NCBI RefSeq assembly: GCF_004664715.2
Contig: NC_051067.1
Coordinates: 68,652,982-68,716,981 of the forward strand
Length of the DNA stretch: 64,000 nucleotides
Source: Peromyscus leucopus
Taxonomy: Eukaryota > Chordata > Mammalia > Rodentia > Cricetidae
Direction: 5' to 3'
Below, piece after piece: positions 1 to 13,739 of this stretch (position 1 is the stretch's first letter; each line of letters starts with the position of its first letter). Below the pieces are notes generated by a model. The model was not told the origin of the DNA. It did no database searches and was given only the letters and a program-made list of their open reading frames with translations. Position numbers and translations under genes: made by a program.

Positions 1-59
1 ATAGATATTCTTATTCTAAATGCTAAAATATGTAGCAAGTGTGGCAAAAACAGAAATAA

Positions 60-99
60 ATAATATATATTATATATATTAATAATAAATTATATATCA

Positions 100-143
<44 letters not shown>
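60..143. repeat. AT-rich stretch with pure (AT)n at 103-143
   Basis: About 20 uninterrupted AT dinucleotides follow a less regular AT-only stretch. Likely a length-variable microsatellite. Confidence 0.95.
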
Positions 144-147
<4 letters not shown>

Positions 148-244
148 GATGCAAAACAAGAAAAGCAGAGGTAGCTGAGGGCAGGGGATACACCTGAGAA
201 AGGACAAGATGACCATGCTGAGGAGTTCTGAGATAGGGAGGTAT

Positions 245-578
245 GTTGGTTACTTTTCTGTTGGTATGATAACATGACACACCAAGGCAACTTACAGAAG
301 AAAGACTTTATTTGGGCTTCCGGTTCTGGAGGAATAAGAGCCCATCATGGAGGAGAGGCAGGGCAGCAAGCAAAGCTCATGGAAGCTGCATCAGGAAGCT
401 CCCATCTTTAACCACAAGCGTGAAGCAGAGAGCAAACAGGAAGTGGTGTGAGGCTTTCAACTCTCAAACCCTTCCCCTCTCCCAACACACTTCTTCCTAC
501 AAGGCCACACTCCTACACCTCCGCAAACAGCACCACTAACTGGCCACCAAATGTTCAAATGCCGGAGCTCATGGGGAT
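245..578 (-). mobile_element. ORR1-like MaLR LTR, antisense, partial
   Basis: The sequence reads as the reverse complement of the ORR1-type rodent LTR seen in sense at 61137-61970: the caaggcaactta/agactttatttgggc part, then caaggccacactcctacacc and caaatgttcaaatg near the other end. The element is diverged. The family name is from recognition only. Confidence 0.6.
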
Positions 579-957
579 ATTTTCTTTTTATTAAGAGATT
601 TTTCTATTCCTTTTACACATCAACCATGGATTCCCCTGTCCTCCCTCCTCCCACCCCCCAGCTTTCCCCCACCAACCCACCTCCCATTCCTACCTCCTCC
701 AAGGCAAGGTCTCCCCTGGGGAGTCAGCTCAGCCTGGTACATTCAGTTGAGGCAGGCCCAGTCCCCTCCTCCCTGCACCAAGGCTGAGCAAAGTGTCCCA
801 GCATAGGCCCTAGGTTCCAAAAAGCCAGCTCATGCACTAAGGACAGGTCCCAATCTCACTGTCTCGGGGCCCCCTAAACAGTTCAAGCTAAACAACTGTC
901 TCACTTATCCAGAGATCCTAGTCCAGTTCCATGGGTGCTCCTCGGCTATTGGATTAC
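579..957 (-). mobile_element. LINE-1 3' UTR fragment, antisense
   Basis: The pyrimidine-rich stretch (ccctcctcccaccccccagc and neighbours) is the complement of the G-rich polypurine tract of rodent L1 3' UTRs. It is followed by gcaggcccagtcccctcctc, and the same order recurs at 36760-36985. The left side is T-rich, consistent with a poly(A) tail of a minus-strand element. No ORF2 remains. Confidence 0.7.
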
Positions 958-1255
958 AGTTCAGAGACAGACATTGGGATAAAGGCTGTAAGAGGTAGAA
1001 GGAAAGAAATCGATAATTTGAGCCAAGTTTTTGAATGAAGATAGATCAAAACTCAATGAAAAAGAAAACATAGATATGGAGGAAATGGCTTTCAATTCTA
1101 AGGAACATGCTAGTGTGTTGTTTATTGACTTAAGTAGCAGAGTCACTAGATCTAGCTTACTGGCTTACTGATGATGTCAGTCACCTGAGAAGGAGCCTTC
1201 CACTTGTACTAAATTGCATATGTGTGTGTGTGCTTGTATATGTTTGTTTGTCTAT

Positions 1256-1480
1256 AAACTTTTATGCATTAAGAAAACTATGTATGAGTAGTTTGCCTGC
1301 GTGACTATCGTAACACATGCCTGCCTGATTCCCATGGAGGCCAAAAGAAGGCATCAGGTCCCCTGGAACTGGAATCACAGGTGTTTGTAGGCTGCCATGT
1401 GTGTGCTGGTAATCAAACCCAGGTTCTCTGGAATAGCAAACAGTGTTCTTACTACTAAGCCATCTTTCCATCCCCCTCCC
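1256..1480 (-). mobile_element. B2-type SINE, antisense
   Basis: Contains ccatgtgtgtgctggtaatc, then aaacccaggttctctgga and ctaagccatctttccat, the complement of the B2 tRNA-derived head and body in the usual order. Confidence 0.75.
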
Positions 1481-1494
1481 CCTGTTTGGAAACA

Positions 1495-1612
1495 TTGTCT
1501 CATGTAGACCAGCCTGACTTTGACCTCACTCTATAGTTGAGGATAACCCTGAACTCTTGATCTTCCTGCGTTCTGAGTGCTAGGATATTAGGTATTTTCT
1601 ATAGTACCTAGC
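1495..1612 (-). mobile_element. B1-type SINE, antisense, diverged
   Basis: Reads gtagaccagcctgactttga ... ttcctgcgttctgagtgcta, a degraded complement of the 7SL-derived B1 element, adjacent to the B2 copy. Confidence 0.6.
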
Positions 1613-3438
1613 TTTTCAAATCCATGTTAAAATAAATACCACAATGTAATTAGAGAATAAAATAAGCTGAATTTAAGTTTCTACTCTAATTTTCAGTTAA
1701 GTAATTGTTCCATAGGAACAATTTTTTAAAGGCTCTCTGTGTAGTGTGAGCTGGCCTCAAAATTGCTTTTTCTATATCTCAGTATTCCAAGTGCTTTGAA
1801 TACAAGTATCCACCAATCATCTGCTCTTTGGGAGTTTTATTATCAAATGGAGGTTTCTTGATAACAATAACTCAGTCTTGAATGGTTATATTCAATAAAA
1901 ATTATACCTTAGTGAAAACCAAATGTAAAAAATTCAGGTATATATATTAATATTGTATTTTACTGTATATAATGGTATAATTTTAAGCATTCTGAAGCTC
2001 TGTTTAAAGCAATATGCTACAATGATGGGCAATTTCCTGTGGTGGGCTCAGTACTGTGATCAGTAGGTCTTTGTGGCTCTTGAGCACTTAGGAAACTGAA
2101 TGTCACTGAGACAATGAAGTTTTCTCTTGCTGTGTTTTAATTTATGTTTAAACATCTACACCATTTTATGCCTTTGTTATTACACTAGAGTTCCTAATCT
2201 TCCTCCACTCCCACTGAATATTCTAGATTCCTAAGGGCATCCAAGACATTATGCATTATCTGATATAAATTCTTTCCTTCCCTCCCTCTTTCCTTATTCC
2301 CTCCTCCTTCTTCTTGCCTCCCCTTTCTATCTAAATGTTTATAGAAACTAAACCCCTATGCAGTCCATGTATTCCTTTTTTTTCCCCTTCAGTGTATTAG
2401 TGGAATACCTACTACACACAAATTGCTGTAATGGGTCTGCAAGGAATTTAAAAGATGCCTCATGAATTTGAGTTTAAAGCGTAATGATTTAACACTGAGT
2501 GTATACCAGACCCTTGATGAGTATCTACTTGAAATCCCAGTTGTATTAAGTTCGTTCAATGACTTCTCCCTTAACTTTGGAAGGTTGGTTGGTTTGTACT
2601 AAGCTGAAAGATTTATGTCTCTACAATGCAAATTCTCTTAAATATAACTTGTAAGCTCCTCTGCTGTTGAATATGGATCTCCTTGGCACTTATGTTTAGT
2701 AACTATTAAAATGACTTCACACTAGTGAAGAGCTGAGTGACAGTTTGACAGCTCAAAATACTGATGGGGTGTGAGCGTCCCCTGCACAGCCAGGTTTAAA
2801 GCTCTCTTTTGCATATTCACAAGCTGGGAACATGGTGAGACTTACTGCAGGGATCAAAAATTTAATTGCTGTTGAGGAACAAGGCCTCACTTTTCATGAC
2901 ATTTAATGAAATGCTTCCCTTTGGCTTTACATGTCTAATTTACCTGTCAAGATCTGAATGTAGGTAAGCAAGGTAACAAACTCTAAGATGAAATGGACAA
3001 TCAGAAAGGATGTTTTGATCAGGTCATGGCAATCATATCTACACAGGAAAATAATGACAAATTGAGACACAGAGTGGCTAGTATTTTTAACTGAAGAACA
3101 AAAGAAAAAAAAAAACACATCTTTTTCTTACCAGCTAAAAAAACTCCCTCTCTGAATGTTTCATTTTTCTTACAATGTCTCTACAGCTCTGGTGCTCTCT
3201 ATATGATAATGGGTAGGATGAAAAATCACTGTGTATCTGAACCTCATTTTGTGGAAGTTTTGAAAAAATATTATGCAGAATGAATCATCCCCAGACTGAA
3301 AGGATTAATCTTTTCCTTACACAGTACCAGGTCCTGAGAAAGTGCCTGCTTAGTGTTGGGGAACAAATTAGAGCTCCTGATGCTAAGAGCAAACTGAGAA
3401 CTCTCTTTATTCTATTCAGTGTACAGTTAAGCCGCCAT

Positions 3439-3476
3439 CCCCTTAGACGCCGTCATCCCTAATGATGACGAAGGGG
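3439..3476. other. Inverted repeat (two-part hairpin) in unique sequence
   Basis: Inner arms CGTCATC (3451-3457) and GATGACG (3464-3470) are perfect 7-bp complements around a 6-nt loop. They are extended by CCCCTT (3439-3444) and AAGGGG (3471-3476), with a 6-nt bulge on the left arm. It sits in non-repeat sequence (about 3280-3740) that is rich in ATTA motifs. Its function is unknown. Confidence 0.6.
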
Positions 3477-4055
3477 TAAAATGATTAAAATTTTCCAACC
3501 TCCTAAAGAATATTTTATGTGCCTTAAGTTATTGATGAATAATATCCCATCAGCATTCAAGTTCATCAGTAAAATCATAATGGAAAAATTAATGAACTTA
3601 TTTGTTATAATTTTTGCTGTATTGAAAATAAACCCTAATTTTCAGAGAATGCTTTTACTGGTTTGGGGTTTGAATAGAAATAGCATATATAATTATTCCC
3701 AATGTTGTAATGTTGAGTCATGATTTGCACAACCCAGACTTACAAGAATCCATAGGGTAGGAACCAAGGAAACTTCTCTGGGAGTAGAATTGGAGGACCC
3801 ATGGTAATGCTGGCAACGACTTATCCTCAAACTTATTTTTATCTGATTTATTGATGCAATTTTGACAAATGTTAAAAATAACAACTTACACAGATGCCGA
3901 ATCTTTTTCAAAGGGGAGAAATAAAGACAGGTTCAGTGGAAGTAATTAGCATTTTGTGGAATTTCACATTTTAAGGACAGAGCAAAACAAAGTCATGTTT
4001 ATTATTAAAATATTCTGTGATATTTTAATTTTATTTTTATAAGAAATTATTTTGT

Positions 4056-4180
4056 GTACTTAGGGGGGTATGTATGTCAATGTATGAAGATCAGAGGACA
4101 ACTTACATGAGTTGGTCATGGGTAATGAACATGGTATTGGCAGCAGCAAGAGCCTCTGCCCTCTAAGTCATCCTGCTGGC
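4056..4180 (-). mobile_element. B3-like SINE, antisense, degraded
   Basis: Contains gaagatcagaggacaactta and ends in ctaagtcatcctgctggcc, matching the complement of a tRNA-derived B2/B3 SINE (ctgagccatcttgctggcc type). Confidence 0.6.
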
Positions 4181-4184
4181 CTGC

Positions 4185-5145
4185 TATTTTCTTTTTTCCC
4201 TTTATTGAAAATATTTTTTTCTTATATGATATATCCTGATTATGATATATCCTCTCTCTACTCTTCACAGTTCCTCCCTATTCCTCTCCCCTCCTATCCA
4301 GATCCACCCTCTTTTCTTTCTCTCATAAAAAATCTAAGGGATTATAACATAACATAACATAACATAACATAACATAACATAACATAACATAACATATAAC
4401 ATAACATAACATAACATAACATAACATAATACGATAAAGCAAAAACTAACACATTGAAATAGGACAAAACAGAGGGAAAAAGGCACAACAAACAGATATG
4501 CAGTCAGAGACCCACTCATCCACACACTCTAGAATCCTATAAAAACATTAAACTGGGAAACCATAATATATTCCCAAAGGACATATAGGGTAAAATGAGA
4601 GATAAATCCATAAATAAAATATGGCAAAGTAAAAATAAAGAATAAGACTAAAATTAAAACAAAAAGCAGCCCTGATACAACATTATGAGACAAGGAACCT
4701 CCAAAGAGGTTCAGTTTGTTTTCTCTTGGCCATCTACTGCTGAGCATGTGGCTTACCCTGAAGAGTAGTTTCCCTAGTGAGACTCCCTTAGGGAAAACTA
4801 AACTTTCTTTTACAGTTGGCTATCAGTTGGAGATAGCTTCTGGGTTAGGGCTGGAGGCATGTGTCCATTTCTTTTAGCTCTCAGACCCCATCTGGTGCAG
4901 AACTGTGCAGGCCCTGGGAAGGCTGCTTCAGTCTCTATGAGTTCATATGTACTTTGATCATGTTGATTTAGAAGGCCATGTTTTCTCTATCTCCTGTGGT
5001 TCTTTTTTTCCCCCTCACCCAGGTTCCTTTGAGCCCCAACGGGAAGGATTTGACAGCGACATCCCATTTAAGACTGAGTGTGAGGGCAATCTAGTTGCAT
5101 CTATCATCCAGTTGATGGCCTGCTATTTTAAATGACTGACAGACT
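4185..5145 (-). mobile_element. LINE-1 3' UTR, antisense, interrupted by (AACAT)n
   Basis: Shares a run of segments in the same order with 14235-15000: tatatcctgatta, tcctatccagatcc, the aatcctataaaaacattaaa segment, gtgcaggccctgggaaggct and tgagttca. Both are complements of a rodent L1 3' UTR. The pentanucleotide tract at 4344-4429 lies inside it. Confidence 0.7.
4344..4429. repeat. (AACAT)n pentanucleotide microsatellite
   Basis: About 17 repeats of the AACAT unit with one interruption (catataac) near the middle. Confidence 0.95.
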
Positions 5146-5160
5146 ACACTAGATAGGTAA

Positions 5161-5373
<213 letters not shown>

Positions 5374-6741
5374 TAAGCAATTAGTGCGGCTCATCAGAAG
5401 GTGTATGTTTCATACTAATCATTTCAGACAACAAGATAACATAGCCAATGAATATTTGCAGTATTAATAAGATATTAATGTTCAGAGACAAGTAGACAGC
5501 TACCTTGGCCTAAATGCTCAGAATTATATATGGAAGTGTAGCAACTATCAGAAATAAAAGTTACGTCAGATGGCTGAGAGAAGAGAAATTTGGAAAGAAT
5601 TTCAGGGATGCAAGGTGGGGAAGACTGTCATGAAACAGTGCCACTTAGTTATGACACAGTAGTTGCCACTGTGGACACATAGTAGCACACACCATGGACA
5701 CATGGATACCTGCACAAGGCTGGGACCACCAGCATCCATCATGCATAGAAGGGGTGCCCATGATGGAACAATTTTTCTTGGGGAGCTAATGAATTAGGTT
5801 GCTGGAAAGGAAGAGATTTCATTTCCTCTAAATGAGGTACCCAGGTGATAAGATGGGGTTCATAGGGAAAGGAAGAGGGATAACACAGGGCGAGGAGGAT
5901 GAATATAATCACAGTTCATTCAATATGTGTATGAAAATGTCAAAAATGAAGAAAAAGAATGTTTTCCTAAGTGAGTACGGCATATCTGGGGTAGACAAAA
6001 GTGATTTGGATTGTGCCTACATTTTCATCCTACTGCACAAGGACATTTGTTAACCTTTAATATAGTTGTCTTGCTCAATAATAAAAGCAGGTGACTATAG
6101 CTCACTCACTAGGTGGATACAGCTTTTCCCACCATCCCAGACTGTGACTTTCTTCTAGACGATGCAATTATAGAAACTAGATCAAATTATGTGGTGTTGA
6201 AAATACATTATCCCAGAGTCAGGGGCCATGAAATTCCTTTCATTCACCTCAGTGATTGCAAATATTGTCCTATATCTTTTTGTTTCCTAATCTGAGAGAA
6301 TATAGTGGTCATAAACAAAGGACTTTGAGGGAGGCTGAGTACTAAAGAGATCATGGTGAAAATGGTGGCTGTGTTTGTGGGTTCTGGAACTTTGATTTCA
6401 AGCCCAGATATATGATTATAAGGAAGTTGCTTAAGCCTTCCATGCTTCTGTTTCTCCTATTGGTATGGTACAGGAGATTGACTGTTGGGACTGGAGTTGA
6501 TAAATAACACACATTCATCCAATGTTTGCTTCAGAATCAGTTGAGATACATGCAGACATCAAACAGAAAGCAAAATATTTTGGAGCAGACGCTATTAGAA
6601 TCTAAAGTAATATGTTTAGTACAGGACATGCACTCAGACTGCGTAGTACCCAGATAGCAACTGACTGCTGTAGAAATACTGGGCTCTCACTGTAGGAAAA
6701 GCCTTTTGTCCTTGGTAATAAATAGTAACAGTATGCGTGTA

Positions 6742-7115
6742 TCTTAGTTTCGTTCCCTGTTGCTGTGATAAAATACTCTGACAAAAGCAATTTAAGGGAG
6801 AAATAAATTATTTTGATTCACTGCTCCAGATTACACTCAACTGGCAGGGAAGCCACAATAGCAGGAGTCTGAAGGAGCTGGTCACATGGCTTCTGCAATC
6901 AAAAAGGAGAGAGAGATAAATGCAAGCTACTGATTAGATTGCTTTCTCCATTTTACACTGCTCAGAATCCCTGCCCAGGTAATGGTTTTATCCACTTGGA
7001 CATAGGTATTCCAAGATTAATCAATTTAATCAAGATAATCCCCACACAGGCATGCCCAGGAGACTTTCTCCCAAGTTATTCTCGATCCTGTCAAGTTGAA
7101 GGTTAACACTGGCCA
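6742..7115 (-). mobile_element. Rodent LTR-like (MaLR-type) remnant, antisense
   Basis: Begins cttagtttcgttccctgttgc and ends gtcaagttgaaggttaacac, the two ends of a common rodent LTR-like repeat. The same family, in sense, is seen at 62860-63100. The exact family is not assigned. Confidence 0.5.
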
Positions 7116-10100
7116 CGTGTCTCCTGGAAACCAGCAGCCTCCCCTGAAATAGGAAGCTGGAATGGAAAAGGGGGATAAGTTGAGCCTGCTCAGTGCCCTC
7201 TTCTACCATCCCCCATTAGTTAACCATTGTTCCCTTCATCAGAAAGAGTGGCAGCAGGCGGCAGGATTGTTACTACATGTCACTTCCTTCCAGTAAACAT
7301 AGAAATATGTAACAAACATTAACTTTATGACTATTCACTTTATAGAAGCATTATATGGTATATGTAAAATATACCTGTAAATATACATGTAAAATACAGA
7401 GAATCTAGCATGAAGTAACTAACACACAAGGAAGCTATTATTGCTCCTGTGGTGGTTATTATTTCCATATTGTTCAGGAATAGTGGATATAAAATCAGTG
7501 GTAAGATTCCTTCGTATTTTGAAAGGAGGAGTCCTTTTGATCAAAATTTTGGATTCAATAATTAGATACTTCCCTCGTTAGAGAAATCTCCTGATTCAAT
7601 GGCAACATTAGTGGATAAAACAGTGCTGATGGCCTCTGCTGGGAGAAGTGTTTGACACAAAGCCCCCCATCAATTCATCTCAGTGTTAGTCTCCATTGCC
7701 TAGAATGGGACAAGAAAATGGAGTTAATTTATTCTTCGTCTCTAGTGTTTGTATTCTACATTCGACTGCTTCAATATATTCATTTTTATTTAGACAGAAG
7801 CTCATCGAAATAATCTATCAAAGTTTGTTATTGACTGACATTGAGAAGAAAAGAGAATAACTGTTGAGAGGTCTAGCTATCTGAGAAATATTATGAACTG
7901 AAATGCCTGCCCTCCACTGCTCCTGGAGAATTTCAACAAAGTGGAGACTTTATTCTCTCTGATATTACTTGTTTGGGGTTTGAGTTTTGGATTTGCTTTT
8001 CTATGCAAATTGAGACTACCGGTCCCTATCTGAGACCATACCAACTAGGTTGTAGATTGGTTGGCCATTTTGTGTTGTTTTGTGACGAGGTGACCTCAGA
8101 TGGTGATAGTTTCAAACATGACTCTGACTACTGATCCCATGTTCTCTGTCCCACACCTGTGAGACTTGGCACCATGTTTTGGCTTTTCTTTCTAACAATC
8201 CTTGATATTGGTCTTTTGCTGAGCCTTATCCATGTTTAATTCACCCAAGAACAGGCTATAATTATCCTCTGCCTTTCTTTAATCCTTTTATATACTCACT
8301 GTAGCACACATTTGTTTTGGAAAATACAGACAAGTGAAAAGAATCAAAGGGAGGAATCCCTTAATCTTTACCACCAAATTTTATCATTATAAGTCTATAA
8401 TCTGAAGTCAGAAACTTCTGAAATTAACCTGGAAAGCAGTATCCTTTGGAATATTGAGAGTTAAAAAAAACATACCTGACATGAATCAATGTGAGGTCTT
8501 CAGACAATTTATTTAACTCTGGATTTGTTTTTACTATGTTGTGCACATTTCCTATAGTACAAACAGTAAGAAATGTTACTCAGGTTACACTAACCACTCT
8601 TAATCCAAAACTATTCAGATCCTGAACCCATCTGTCCCTCATAGACTTTGGATACAAATTGTGGACTTACAATAACTTTGATATATAGTTCACTTCAGAT
8701 TTGTATATTTGTACATATGCATATAATATATAAAATATGTATACTTATATGCTATAAACAATTTACTACAATAGGATATACATTTATAAGGTGTTTATAG
8801 CAAGTAATAAATAGAGAAATAAATATACATGTAGTCATACCTTGAAAAAATATCAACAGGTTGCTCATATATTAACATTAATTATTCAAAAAGATACAAT
8901 CTTGGTCTGGTTTGTACCTTTTGTCACCTATACCAGAAAATGCTGATATTATATTGGTTTCATTCTGATTTCTCTAACTATGTATTTTAAATCCTGAAAT
9001 TATATATGAAGCTTCTAGCTACATACAAGCTCATGTATCAACAACAAATAAAGATGATATTGTACCCACAGATATTCTATCTGGTACTCAAATCTGAAGA
9101 TATTTAAAGTGAGTAGTTTTGAAACACTCTAAGGTTTGGACACTTAAGTTTAGTGGGCTGCATCATTTAAGGTGGCCTTGGTCTTAGCTCCATATGGTTA
9201 AGCTCTGAACTTATTTGTTTAGGGTAATCCAATCCAGTCTAAACATGGGAAAGAAGAAAGGCCCTGGATTATGAGACCTATGTATTTCATTTGAAGCATG
9301 AAATTTGGATGCAGTGTGGTGCTTTGATGTGAATCGGAGACCATAATAGGGAACAAATTGCTTTGAGTTTCCTAGGAAATAATCACCCTTACTTGCTAGG
9401 ACTTTCATTCTCCTGCTGGGAAAGGATTAGACTTCTTGTTGATTCTATAAGAAAATTAATTTAACAGCCTTTCAGAAATCTCTCCATCACCTAGGTAGAA
9501 GAATTGGAAGAATTTTAGTCAAATAGTTCAATATATTCTTTCCAATCTGTTTAAACTTGGTCTGTTCCTGTTCAGCTGTTATGCTGAGCTTTTCACAAAA
9601 AATATTTTTGCAGTTTGCAGTTTCATTCTTTTGTAACTTTACTTCCAAATTCTAATATCTAAAGGTTTTTTTTGGTCTGAGTACTGTCCCATGATTTCTT
9701 ATTGAGCTAATGTACATGCTACTATTTAAACATAGTTGTGTCATATTTTAGGTTTTATCTGAAAATGATGTTCATATTTTCTACAATGATTGATTTGATG
9801 TTCGTTCTCTATCAGTTATTATTATTAATCAATAACAATTTTATAGACTTATTTGAAGAGTCAGGGAAGGGTAAGATTTGTAACACAGAAGTAAATATCA
9901 TCTGCATAAAGTTGCTATGTGCTCAGTCTTCTCTGGGACCTCAGGAAATCTTGAGTTAATCAGTAGTTTTGGTGTGAATCATATGCTAAGGAACAGAGAT
10001 CTCTTTATTTCACTAAATGATGTAATACTGTATAATTACAACTAACAATATCTTAAGCTAGACATTCTTCACAGTGACTCTGTGATATTTAGCCAGTTAC

Positions 10101-10732
10101 TTTTCTAAACTTTTTTTAACTTTAAAATGAGTACAAAAGCTATGCCATGTTCACAAGATTAAAGTTGTGGACTGTATATTGCAAGTTCTACAGAAGAAAT
10201 GGCTGTTCCTCTTATTATTGATACAGTCAATATTTTCAAAAGCTACCACGTTCTAGTTTCTTTCTAATTCTAACAGATTCTATTTTCTGTTTGTTCAATA
10301 ATTAATTTTCTTTAGGTTGTTTTATATAACAAGGTAAGAAGATGTTATTTTTTTTTCTGAGAAAGTTCCTAGTTTTGCTGATGTATTAAGTAATCACTTT
10401 AATGTTAACAACATTATGAGCTATAATTTCTGAAAGCAAGAAATTTTGTGGTTTTCAAAATAATTTTAATTGGATTAAACAAAACTAACAAGGTCTTAAA
10501 AGTAATTTTCAAAGGGAAATGCAGCTCTATTTAATTAGAAAATCGAGTTTTCATGTTACTGGAGGATCTTATCAAAGGAATATTTTAGCTTCCCTTTTCC
10601 ATTGTTGAAACATTTCTTCTAAATAAACTGTTCCACATTTGTTAATCCTTGATCCTCTAGTTCCAAAAGGCAACAGCTTTTAGTCACAACACAAAAGACC
10701 TGTTTGATAAAAACAGTGATTAAAAATAATGG

Positions 10733-10960
10733 TTTGGTGAGATGGCACATCTCAGTGGATCAGTGGAAAAGTCACACCCTGGCAAGTCTGGGGACTTGAG
10801 TTTAATTCCCACAGATTGGAAGTTGAAAATTGACTCATACACATTATTCTTTCACTTCCACAGATATGTCATGACAAACTTATACCTGCACACACAGGCA
10901 CACAGACATGTGCACTCACATGTACATAAACACTAAATGCCATTTTTTTAATAAAAATAG
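10733..10960 (+). mobile_element. B2/B3-type SINE, sense
   Basis: Starts tggtttggtgagatggcaca, a degraded tRNA-derived head, followed by gacttgagtttaattcccac (B-box region) and a CA-rich tail ending in taataaaaatag. Confidence 0.65.
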
Positions 10961-12712
10961 AAATAGACATGAGCTGATAATTATTTACAGTTATGTATTG
11001 TAAGATTGACGAACCATTTTTTTAAAAGTGGGTGATTTTTAATTAATAATATCATTGTAATCTTTCAATATGTGGTCATGAATTTAATTGCATAAAAGTA
11101 AAACCAGTGGAGTTGGAAATGACTGAATATCAGTTATCTTTGTCTTTTGAGTTATGTTTAAAAGTACAATTTAATAGTATTAGTGAATCACCTGGTATTT
11201 CTGTTTAGCCAAAATGAAATATGCAAATCTTCATGGTCTATATCATTTTTCTACTTCATCTTTAGTCAGGATCCATCAGTTACATATATAGAGTAAAAAC
11301 ACATTTCTCTTCAAGAACAGAGTGGTATCTCCAACATTCTTCCTTTTCTCTTTGATAAATGTCTCCTTTCTGGATCTGAGGAATTACACATATTATTTTA
11401 ATTGACATTATCATTGCATACTATCAATATATATGCATATTATCAATGATATATAGCAATGAGATATAAAAGGGGATTTTTAGAGCTTAAAGTTACCACA
11501 AATAAATTGTAACCTAATGATTAGGTTTAATGAGAATGGACAGATAAGCAGAAATATGATTGAACAAAAAATATTATCTAAAGGTACTATATTAAAAGGA
11601 GCTTCACCAAGGCACTTTCTTCAGATTTCCTTCGGCTCCTCCATGTAGGAATTTCCTTTGATTATGGGTCAGGTCACCTTCTACATTGCAATCATGTGAC
11701 CTAATTTTAGGAGAGGTAACTCAGAGATTTCTATACAGCTAGCTATTTGTACAAAAACAACACAAAAACACAGTCAGAATGATGTCTTAAATGCCAGATG
11801 TGGAGAAGCATGTTCTAAGCCTCAACGTAAGTAAGCCATTAGCTTCTTGATATTAGATGCTAAGATGCAGCTATAACTACCAAGTCTGTCTAAAGATTGT
11901 GTCATTTGGTCCCCTCCTCAGGGCTCTAGAACTAATCTACCTCTGTCTCTCTCTCCTCCATTCTCTTCTGCCCTCCCCCGCCACGTTTCCTTATCTTGCT
12001 CCCTTCCTCTCCCCTTCATCCTTTCTCCAGCCATCTTCTCCCTATCCTTACTTTCCCACCTTCTCTGTTTTCCTCCCTCAATCTTTTCTTCCCTTTTGCA
12101 ATAGAAGAATCATGTAAGAGTGTGAGTGATTAACAGGAGAGAAAACAAAATTATGTCAAGTCACCATTCAGAGTTTTGGAATAAAATTAGATAAATGCCT
12201 TCTATTGCTTTAGTAAATGAATACAACTAATGGCTATACATGGTTAATGATTGTAATCTTTATCACACAAAAGTATGTTTCTAAATTTATACATAATATA
12301 TATGCATATTAAAATATTCAGATGTGGAAATGAATCACTCCAGACAAACCATTACAATGAATTCATATCTCAATTAAATTGAGTTGTAAACCACACAGTT
12401 GATTACCCCAAAGAGCTCATTTTAAATGCATATGACGCTTAATGGCTCCAATGGGAAGCATGCCCTTCACTAGTGATGAATGCTGCAACTTTTAACTGAA
12501 ACAAGGTTACCTAACATATCAAGGTTATATAAGAGGCTGTCAAAGCAGTTATGACTACATAACTTTATAATTTGAATGCTCAGGTCACAACAGTTTTCTA
12601 AAATTAGATTGAAAAATGGAACAGGTGTAAATGAGTTTCTTTATTGAAGTGAAATGATCTTGAAATTTTATTTCTATGGTATGTTTTTAATAACTTTATC
12701 TTTCTGCAATAA

Positions 12713-12886
<174 letters not shown>

Positions 12887-12968
12887 TGACTTTATTTATT
12901 AAAATGTATTATAGTCACTAGTATTTAATACAGGGTGTGGATATGCTGGATTTACAGAACAATTTTTT

Positions 12969-13127
12969 TTTTTCATTTTTCAAGACAGGGTTTCTCTGTG
13001 TAACAGTTCTGGCTGTCCTGGATCTCAATCTGTAGACCAAGCTGGCCTCAAACTCACTGAGATCCATCTGCCTCAGCCTCCCAAGTGCTGAGACTAAAAG
13101 CATGCACCACCACCGCCCAGTCTAGAA
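12969..13127 (-). mobile_element. B1 SINE, antisense
   Basis: Good match to the complement of B1: gacagggtttctctgtgtaa, then gtagaccaagctggcctcaa, ctgcctcagcctcccaagtg and ccaccaccgccc. It lies 130 bp past the exon B donor. Confidence 0.9.
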
Positions 13128-13479
13128 CAATTTTTTTTTTGTTGTTGTTTTAAAGCTATCTTTCCCTTTCATACGTTTCCCCACTTTATTATTCTCCCTC
13201 ACCCCCTGCTTTCTATTCTCCACTAGCCCCTTCTCAATGAGTCACTCCTCCTCCATTCATACCTTCTTTTTGTGTGTGTGTGACCCAGTGAGTATAGAGC
13301 TACTTGTTTAAGTGTGGTCACAGGCCATAGAACACCCAGACTAGAACTGAGTTGAAAGCTCCTTCCACACTGGCTAAACTACATAGACCCATAAAATGCT
13401 ATGCAGGCTCCTTGTGGGGGGAATTCATCAGTAGTATTACTCAGCTCTGAGCCCTGCATGGCAGAATTTGTGTGTGTGG

Positions 13480-13555
13480 TTTCCTGGCTACTTAGGAAGC
13501 TGAGATAAGACAACTACTGGAAATCATTGACTTCAGGACCAGCTTGGGCAGACAC

Positions 13556-13620
<65 letters not shown>
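13480..13620 (+). mobile_element. Old B1/proto-B1-like monomer with (CA)n tail
   Basis: ctacttaggaagctgagata ... ttcaggaccagcttgggcag resembles the 7SL-derived right half of an old B1/FLAM-type monomer. It runs directly into (CA)n at 13551-13620, which would be its expanded tail. Confidence 0.55.
13551..13620. repeat. (CA)n microsatellite
   Basis: About 33 CA units with a few early interruptions. Confidence 0.95.
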
Positions 13621-13739
13621 GTAGAATATACATTTCTCTGTTGAGATCTTGACTAGAGAGCTAATTTTTAAAGTTAATATTTTTACTTGAAATCAAATTT
13701 ATAGATTTTACTTTCAAAATTTGATAGATACATATACTG

